Shown here in pieces: positions 56,669 through 64,000 of a stretch of DNA of 64,000 nt. Below the pieces are notes generated by a model. The model did not search any database. It was not told the origin of the DNA and saw only the letters and a program-made list of their open reading frames with translations. Position 1 is the stretch's first letter. Each line of letters starts with the position of its first letter. Source of the DNA: Jacaranda mimosifolia (lineage: Eukaryota; Streptophyta; Magnoliopsida; Lamiales; Bignoniaceae); contig CM032128.1 of NCBI GenBank assembly GCA_018894105.1, positions 24,905,001-24,969,000 on the forward strand, read 5' to 3'. The position numbers and the translations under genes are program-made.

Positions 56669-57169
56669 TGATCGTAATAATTGTGGAAGGGGCTTGAAAA
56701 GACCTTTATACCCATGGACTTTGGTAAAATGACAAAATAGGATAGGATTCGAGTCCATTTATTTGGGTCGGGTCGTGACCCGAGTGAGCCCGACCCGGAT
56801 GGGCTTATGACCCAAATTGGGGGCCATTGATCGATTAAAGATCCAGCGCACGATAAACTGCCAACTCGACCCGTACGGAGAAAGACACTCCCTCTCCAAT
56901 AAAAGGCAAGATCTACACAGTTCCAAGTCAAGTTTTCACTCAATCTCTACTCTTTGCCTTCAAACCCTTTAATCACCTCACTAACTTAGGCATCGAAGGG
57001 CCTTAGTTGATGGCGATCTCAACTAGCCTAGTGTGCTCTTTTTGTGGTCAGATTAGAGATCTAGAAAACACTTGTGCGGTTCCAGATCGAGGTCAAGATC
57101 GTAGTTAGGGTTACATTTGGTAGTCCGGGTCGAGGTCGAGGTCATGGTCTTGGAACCCAAGCTGCATCA
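56669..57169 (+). repeat. 3' LTR of Tat-2
   Basis: TGATCGTAATAATTGTGG to CAAGCTGCATCA, followed by the ATATA duplication. Confidence 0.92.
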
Positions 57170-57174
57170 ATATA

Positions 57175-58209
57175 TATATATCAAATCACGTCATTTGAAA
57201 TAATAATAATCGTAGCGCTTCCTTTTCATAGTTGGGATGTTATTATGTTTTATGTACTAGAGTTTAATTATATTGCTCTTATAATAAAAGAGGATCCAAA
57301 ATTTGAAAATATCTGACATATACATTAGTTGTAGCAAAACATAGCGTACAGGTCAAATTAAAGATTCAAAATTTGAATTTATTAAAACTTATTCTTGTTA
57401 TGTAGAACTTATTTGATAATTCAGTATAATAGTGAAATAGTGAAACATTTTCATAATATTTGAAAGTTTTCCTTAATTCAATGAAATCGTAGTAAAGAAA
57501 TACATCCAAAAAACTCAAAGAGAAAATATAAAAGAAATGAAGAATTTGTGTAAATAAGGAGTAGAAATACTATAAATAGACTTCAAACCCTAGATCCCAC
57601 GCTTATATGTCTGAATGTGACGCCAATAAAATAATTGACCACTCAGCATATCTTTTAACTTAAATTTAATACATATATACAAGAGTTAATTATATATAAA
57701 TTGGATTTATATATATATATACACTATTTATAAAAAGTTAAAATATATACATATGTGGGCAGTGTTATTAATTTGGTTTATTTGAATCCCAAACTACTAT
57801 TAAATTGATAGTAGAAAACAGTGCAATTTTAAACAAATTAATTTTTAAACAACGATTTCTATAGTAAATAAATAAAAAAGAATTAGCGATATTTTGAAAT
57901 TTCATTTTCAGGGCAACTGCCCCACATTGTTTGAGATATATATTAGTAAGAGGAGTAAAGATCACAAGGAATAACCAATCCCCACTGACTTTATTGAAAT
58001 GTAAGGTTGTATGTTTGAAAAGAAAGCTGGAAACACCTGTATATATATATCTAGTCTCTAGACTCTAGCTAGTACAATAACATTTAGTATACTGTGATTG
58101 CAAGGGGGTGGGAGTGGGTCAATCTTATTAACTAATCCACAAACAGCAACAGCAAACAGCAACCGGTTGCCAGTTATCACAATCAAACATCTAGCTCGAT
58201 CCCACAAAA
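57175..58209 (+). promoter_or_regulatory. Upstream region of the phytocyanin-like gene
   Basis: AT-rich sequence with no ORF of note. Two possible core promoters point rightwards: TATATATATAT at 58040-58050 (about 160 bp before the ATG, preferred) and ACTATAAATAGAC near 57570. Confidence 0.4.
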
Positions 58210-58486
58210 ATGAAAATGGCAAACAAGCTGCTAGTGCTGGCTGCTGATCATCATCATCATCATGGCCAAGGCCTCCTCATTCTCTTTCTTCTTGTTGTAA
58301 TTATATCTTTTTCTGCGGAGCCTGTTGAAGGCTACAAGAACTATACAGTGGGCGACTCTCTTGGCTGGTCTGACACTCTTGAAAAACCCAATGTTGATTA
58401 CCAGAAATGGGCTGCCAACAACAACTTCACCCTCGGTGATTTTCTCAGTAAGTACTACTGCTAATTAATTAACAACACTTTGCCTG

Positions 58487-58547
<61 letters not shown>

Positions 58548-60669
58548 CTATCTATAAATATATATATATATATATATATATCTGTGTGTGTGTGTGTGTG
58601 TGATCAATATTCTTGATTTGGTATCTCATTAATTATTTCTTTGAACTGATTAATTTTTCACTTAATTTCATCAGAAATCTTGAAAAATATGATCTAATTT
58701 CAATGGATGATATCACCGTACGTACTGGTTGTTTTAGGTTCAAAATGATTTGTGAATTAAGTTTGTTATCAGATCATGAATTTGGCATTCTCAATTCTCA
58801 TTCTTGGTCTGGATTGAGCTATAATCTTAATTAACTTAACAGGTAATTAAGAGTACTGTTTGTTCGAGAATTAAGTCAGTCGAATTTCTTTACATTTATC
58901 GATTTATTTATGGAATATTATGCTTGTCTGATCAATTTATCAGTATGTATGCATTTGTGGATTAGTAGTGTGCTTGTTCAATAAGTAATTTATTAATATA
59001 ATAAAGAAAATACGAAAAAGAAAAACCACTGTAATCTATAGTTAAGAAATTAATCAAATCAAATCGTGAAGAAAATCATAAAAAGCATGCATGTATGATG
59101 ATCGGTTAACTTTAGATTGGATTCTGTTATTGATGGAAGTACATAATTAGCAATCATGGGATAGGCGAGGACATATATCCATTGGTTAGTATTAAAAAAA
59201 TAGGGGAAAAAAGTAATCAAGTGAAATCAGGTGAGTAACTAATCCCAGAGATATCCCCCCAAAACCTGAGAGGAAAGGTACAACTTGTGACAGCTGTTGT
59301 TTGGATACTTTTTAGTACTCAGAGAGGCATGTTTATGCTGTTTATGGTCATGTTGCCTCATAACTAACTTTATGGTAAAGAGCTCTCTCTCCATGTGGAA
59401 TTAATGTTAACCAAGGTGTCTTGCAAATTCGGCAATCATTGATTCCATGGCCCTGAAAAACCCTTGTCTAGGTTTCCTAATTTCCTTTTAATCTAGAATT
59501 TTATTTGAAGAGTATAATAAATTTTAACTTGGAATTAAAAACAAAATTAAATCTCTATTGGGATTCTCAGTGAAAATTAAACATTAAATAAGTAAAAGTC
59601 TAGGAACTGTAATGAGTAAGTCTTAAATATTTAAAAATGATGGTGAACATATGCGTTGTTCTAAATATATTGGATATTGGAGATATTTATATAAACTGAT
59701 TATATCTTCTAATCCCCATAACATGGCAGGATATTACAATGCCTGCATAGCATATGGTCCATATTCATATTCAGATCAATGGATCCTTTAGAAAGTTCTT
59801 GCAAAAACCAAAATTTTTAGTTATTTGATTTTCAAAGTTGATTAATGACCTTTGAGCTTTAACTAGGCACTTAATTAGGTTCAATATATATCCACAATGA
59901 CAAGTATCTTGATTTGAAAAGAAATTTTTTCATGCAATCATCATGATATATACTTCATAAATTATTTTAGTGGAGACTCTTTGATGTATATCATCACCAA
60001 ATATAAGGTAAAATGATGATATTTAAATGTGTGCGCTAAATATTTTGACATGAATTCATTACATGAGCTGGTGTCAAAATAAATACAAATAACAACTATA
60101 ATTTTGATAAAAATTTAAATCGTACGTAATTCCAATCATAAAAGCACATATTGACTTAATTTGCCATTGCAGTTTTCAACACAGACAACAACCATTCAGT
60201 CATCCAAACATACAATTTCACCACATACAAGTTGTGCGACTACGGTGATGCCCCAGACAACGACACCATTGAGTGGTCGTCGGCGGATCCTTCATCCACC
60301 ACCCCACACCCAATTTCAGTGGCAGTTCCTCTAGTGAAAGTTGGGGTGACATATTTTTTCTCTAGTGACTATGATGGGGAGCAATGCCAAAATGGGCAGC
60401 ACTTTAAGATCAACGTGACATATGGGCAGGGGCTGCCTCCAAGCCTTAGGAGCGACGATTCTCCGGCGCCCATCAGCCCGCAATCCGGTGACGACGAGTC
60501 CGCGCCGGATACCTTAGTTCCTTCCAATTTCGATGATCCTAAGGACACCAGCGATGATGATGGAAGTCAGCCCTCCAACTCTGTTTCTTTATCACTGTTT
60601 CCAAACTTATTTGGAGTTCAATTACATGGATTGTTGATTGTGGTTGGACTCTTTCTTTCTACTTATTGA
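58210..60669 (+). CDS. Early nodulin-like protein (phytocyanin family, ENODL16/17-like)
   Basis: Two exons, 58210-58447 and 60173-60669, GT-AG intron of 1.7 kb, giving 244 residues. Layout: signal peptide (hydrophobic LLILFLLVVIISFSA, cleaved before YKNYTVG), plastocyanin-like domain (YKNYTVGDSLGW, QKWAANNNFTLGDFLIFN, HSVIQTYNFTTYKLCDY, VGVTYFFSSDYDGEQC, GQHFKINVTYG), a Ser/Pro/Asp-rich arabinogalactan-like linker, and a hydrophobic tail (GLLIVVGLFLSTY) expected to signal a GPI anchor. The copper ligands around the second cysteine of classical phytocyanins are missing, so it is probably a cell-surface protein that does not bind copper; one NHS histidine and the disulfide cysteines remain. The N-terminus has an odd five-His run before the signal core. 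Met at 58216 is an alternative start. Single-copy here and apparently intact. Confidence 0.92.
58491..58605 (+). repeat. Compound microsatellite in the phytocyanin gene intron
   Basis: (CT)n, then (CTAT)n, (AT)n and (GT)n in direct succession close to the 5' splice site. The rest of the intron (to 60172) is AT-rich with no recognised element. Confidence 0.9.
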
Positions 60670-61548
60670 TTATTTTGGTTTATTTATTTATTTTTATTTG
60701 GCTTTGATAATTTTTTACACGGTGTGTATTAAAGGCAATCACATGATATTATTACTTGTTGTATAATGTTAATGCAAACAGTCTAATGATATATTTATGG
60801 AGTAGTCAATGATGCATATTTTATGTGAGGAATGTATCAATATATTTAATTTGAATTGTTAAATTTAAAATATGAAATCATACCTCTTATTTTGACGATT
60901 AGTTGACAGCCTAACAAACCTGCTACCTATACAAGTAGTTGATGGTTGATTCTAATTGTATGTTGATGGTTGATTCTATCAAAATAAAATAGTGATTACC
61001 GATAATAAAATTTTACATATTCAGGCTCCAACCTTTTAAATGGCTCCATATACATTTTTGGACCATTAAAGTGGGTTTTCCTTTAATTAACTTCCATTAA
61101 AACCACAAAATGTTGAATGGGCCTATTTATATTCATTTATAATACTATATATTATCTTTTAATTTCAATACATATTGTATTTTAATATCTTTTTATGCAT
61201 TTTTATTTTTAAGTCAATGAAAAAAATGATTGAATTTGCAACAGAAATGTCAATTAATTATATGTGATATAAATTAATATACTTAAAAAATTGTGTTAAG
61301 TTACTTTAGGAAAGTGCCAGGATTTATTCCCAGTTGACATTCTCAAATCAATTCAAAATTTTAATTATATTATTTTAATTTTTTGTATTAATATATTAGC
61401 TAACATAAATTTATATATATATATATATATATATATATCTTAATACTACTTACTTTATTTATTTTCATATTAGTTAATTTGTTCAGTTAATATCAGGGGT
61501 CCACATGCATATATATAATATTATTTTGCATGTACTATAGTCTACATA
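60670..61548. other. 3' flank of the phytocyanin-like gene and AT-rich spacer
   Basis: Likely 3' UTR immediately after the stop, then AT-rich DNA with a small direct repeat (GTTGATGGTTGATTCTA, near 60937 and 60962) and (AT)n near 61412-61438. No gene seen. Confidence 0.4.
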
Positions 61549-61556
61549 TTTAAGCA

Positions 61557-61925
61557 TAGGGATGCAGATGAGTCTAGTCGAGCCGGGTTTTGATCATTTT
61601 TTTAGGCTTGAGCTAGAGCTCGACTCAAGCACTTATTCGGGCTTAGCTCGGCTCAGCTTGATTCATTAGACTCGAACTCATAATCAAGTTATAGGTTCGA
61701 GTTTGGCTCTGGCTCGAGCTCGAAAAGTTAAATTATTTTATAAAAAAAAAAATTAAATTAGTATATTTTATTATATATAAATATTTTTTAAATAAAAAAT
61801 ATAGGTACGCGAGCTTGTAAACAAAAATTATTTGGCTTGAGTTCGAACACTTCGAACTCAAGTTCGAACACTTTTCGAGCTAACTCCTTAGGCTCGCAAG
61901 CTGACTTGATTCGTTTGCATCCCTA
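61557..61925. mobile_element. hAT-type MITE
   Basis: Perfect 8-bp duplication TTTAAGCA at 61549-61556 and 61926-61933. Perfect terminal TAGGGATGC / GCATCCCTA. Inner arms repeat GCTCGAGC/GAGCTCGA-type motifs (GGCTTGAGCTAGAGCTCG; GGCTCTGGCTCGAGCTCG; TTCGAACACTTCGAACTC). 369 bp with an AT-rich centre and no coding capacity. Confidence 0.88.
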
Positions 61926-61933
61926 TTTAAGCA

Positions 61934-63155
61934 TATTGCACTACAAGAAAATATGCTTTTTACTGCAATATTTTATGCACACTAAAAATAATGCAGTCAA
62001 AAAATATTTTATGTTATGCCTTTCCATTGTAGTATAAATTTTTAAATTGTGTTTTAAAACCTATAGTAAATACTAGACCTTATTTTATCATAGTGAAAAT
62101 TAGATTTATTTACTACAATTTTATGTGAGACGAATAATAAAATAAATTTGCTATAATTCTATATAAAACCATGGTAAATGTTAATAAATTTACCACATTT
62201 TTCACTAATGATCCTAAACTATTTGTAAAAATTTGACGCCAATTAAAGGTTAATAAAGAAATCACTAAAAGAGGTCAAACTTATTTGCTCTCTAACTTTT
62301 ATTAATCCAATCAAACTCTTAAAGTATCTATCAAAACCCTTCAAGAAGGTTCACGAATTTAATCAATAAAATTAGAAGCAAAAAAAGAAAAAGAAAAAAT
62401 CCTTTAATATGATTACTAATCTCCCACTAATGGACAAATCTTTATTTTGTTTATTAATTCTTTGGTTCTTAATGATAATCCATCACATTTCTAATTAATC
62501 ACCTTGCATGTTAATGTGTTGTTTTTATTGTACATGGAAGAAATTAAGAACAGTTGGATAGTGATCTTTTCATCATTGATTCATTCTAACCGAGGGCCTA
62601 GGCATTCTTCATTTTTCAATTTAAATTCACTTTCTGAAGTAGTGTTGGCAGTAGGTAGCATGCAAGAAGAAAAATAGAGCCGGTAGGGTATGGGAAAAAC
62701 AATCTAGAATTAATTGTTCAATTGCAAATCGGTTGTTTACCTAAATTAAAAGAGATTTTGCCAAATTCACAGCACCATACGAAATTTATGATGAATTGGT
62801 TGCGTACTATGAGAAACGCCTATATATGCGGGGTGGGAGAGGTTGGGGAATGGGGATTTACCAAAATAAAAAAAGTGCGTGCTGGAGATTAGAGTTCAAC
62901 CTTAGGGCAATGAATACGAAGTAGAGATGGGTGATAAAATTGCAAAATCACGTACGATTAATTAGAAGGGGAAGACTGTGTCTAATTGTCTTTTAACTTA
63001 GTTTATTGTGCAAAACCTTTATCAGTATTAATATTTTAGATCACAAAATAGTGACTTGTTGTAAAAGACATATGGCATTCAATCCACGAGTATCTCATAT
63101 ATAAGAAAAATATAATTTTACTATTCTAACCCAAACTAAGTTTGGCCACACCACC
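61934..63155. other. AT-rich spacer with a lone CACTA-like end
   Basis: CACTACAAGAAAATATG at 61939 looks like a CACTA terminus, five bases after the MITE duplication, but I found no matching right end, so it may be a truncated element. The rest is AT-rich with no ORF of note. Confidence 0.35.
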
Positions 63156-63161
63156 TAATAT

Positions 63162-64000
63162 GTAACACCCCAAATTTTAAAATTCTAAAATCTAGGAAAA
63201 TGTGAAATTGATAAGCTTGGTTAAATTAATTCTGGGTTTGATTTAGTTACAATCTAGAATTAAATATTTATAACTGAGGGTTTGAATTATAAATAAGAGA
63301 AGGACTTGATTGCATAAAACTATAAAGTTTAGAGGGTGTAATGTGAATAAATTAAAAATTCGAGGACTTTAGAACAATTAAATTTGGACTCAATTGCCCA
63401 GAAGCATAAATGTTAGGAGTCAATATATAGGAATTAAAAGTTAAAGGGCTGAATTTAAGCCTTGGGGCTTAAATGTAAGGCGGCAAACAACTAAGGGACT
63501 CCATTGATCGCAATTAGGTGAAAGATACTTTATATATATATATATATATATATAAGTGAAGGACCTAAAAATTATCTAATTCTCAAAACTTAACCCAGAC
63601 CTCCCCAAGCTTGGGTCTTCTTCGTCTCGCCTCAAAATCGAAATCTAACTAGCTAGGAACCTTCCTTACCTCGCCTTGATCATTTTCATACCAGGAACTT
63701 ACCAAAACAACTGGTGAACGGGGAGAAATGGGGTGGCCAACAGTGAAGGTGGGCGGAGGTGATGAGTTGTTGGGTTTTGACAACTGAAACCCAAAATTTA
63801 TGGGTAGGTTGCAACAGATTTGACTTGGGGAACGCATTGGTAGGCTTAAATTGAAGTTTGGTGTCTGGAGGAAGGAGAATCGATAGCGGCGCCAGGGTTC
63901 GCGTGGTGATTTTTCGGCTAAATGACCGGCCAAACAGTGGTCGAACGAAGAATTGATTTAGGAGTTTGAACTGGCTCGATGAGGCGCATCTTTTGGCGGT
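63162..64000. mobile_element. Possible 5' end of an LTR of a chromovirus-type gypsy element (partial)
   Basis: TGTAACACCCCAAATTTT at 63162 is the start typical of many plant chromovirus LTRs. The following 840 bp include an (AT)n at 63530-63554 and a GC-richer stretch at 63590-63980, and continue beyond the window, so the second LTR cannot be checked. A 94-residue minus-strand ORF at 63649-63933 has no recognisable domain. Confidence 0.35.

Larger units (their letters stand above)
46322..57169 (+). mobile_element. Ty3/gypsy LTR retrotransposon, Tat-like (Tat-2), degenerate
   Basis: Plus-strand element of 10.85 kb flanked by ATATA (46317-46321, 57170-57174). LTRs are 46322-46825 and 56669-57169. 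Domain order is the same as Tat-1: PBS, gag, protease, RT/RNase H, second RNase H, integrase, a 62-bp tandem array, then a gene on the opposite (minus) strand, PPT and LTR. The LTR sequences are unlike those of Tat-1, but the PBS and proteins are related. Stops and frameshifts inactivate it; by eye the two LTRs differ by roughly 10-15%. Confidence 0.92.

Noticed and set aside
63649..63933. 94-residue minus-strand ORF near the right edge
   Set aside because: No recognisable domain and located in a probable LTR; kept only as a remark in that entry.
1..64000. tRNA, rRNA or known small RNA genes
   Set aside because: I saw no cloverleaf or rRNA-like sequence by eye, but could not run a covariance-model scan, so absence is not proven.

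Overview
This is nuclear DNA from a flowering plant, most likely a eudicot. The signs are intron-split plant genes (a SCAB1-type actin-binding protein, an NRT1/PTR transporter and an early nodulin-like phytocyanin), AT-rich intergenic DNA, and dense nested plant transposons. I could not assign a species. All calls are from reading the sequence; no database search was run.

Layout. 1-4.9 kb: 5' half of a SCAB1-like gene, minus strand. 6.2-9.6 kb: a dead plus-strand LINE with a Mutator-like (MULE) element inside it. 9.6-20.05 kb: a degenerate minus-strand Ty3/gypsy element (Tat-1). 20-24.4 kb: AT-rich DNA and a 2-kb MULE whose arms repeat a GAGGCGTGGC motif. 24.4-26.4 kb: an intact-looking NPF transporter, minus strand. 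27.2-29.1 kb: a MULE and a hAT element side by side. 29.7-32 kb: a second LINE with a MULE at its 5' end. 32-39.3 kb: a degenerate Ty1/copia element carrying a probable solo LTR. 40.5-42.4 kb: a CACTA element nested in another CACTA element. 43.1-44.2 kb: a hAT element. 46.3-57.2 kb: a second Tat-like gypsy element, plus strand (Tat-2). 58.2-60.7 kb: the phytocyanin-like gene. 61.6-61.9 kb: a small hAT MITE. 63.2 kb to the end: probably the start of another LTR.

The most interesting shared structure is in the two gypsy elements. They lie on opposite strands and their LTRs are unrelated by eye, but the architecture is the same: LTR, PBS, gag, protease, RT-RNase H, a second RNase H, integrase, a tandem array of 61- or 62-bp units, then a gene on the opposite strand, PPT and LTR. 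Each opposite-strand gene has its own TATA box beside the 3' LTR and encodes homologous protein segments (Ser-rich start, a PPxGC...LR(F/L)P motif as in the 'putative gypsy type transposon' family, a basic patch, a coiled coil and an acidic tail). In both elements the tandem array lies between the two convergent stop codons.

Exact element ends could be set for most transposons because their target-site duplications are readable: ATACC, ATATA and CTAAC for the three LTR elements; 9-10 bp for four MULEs; 8 bp for three hAT elements; 3 bp for two CACTA elements; about 14 bp for two LINEs. All autonomous-type elements carry stops or frameshifts. The three host genes appear to be the only functional protein genes, and the SCAB1-like gene runs off the left edge.
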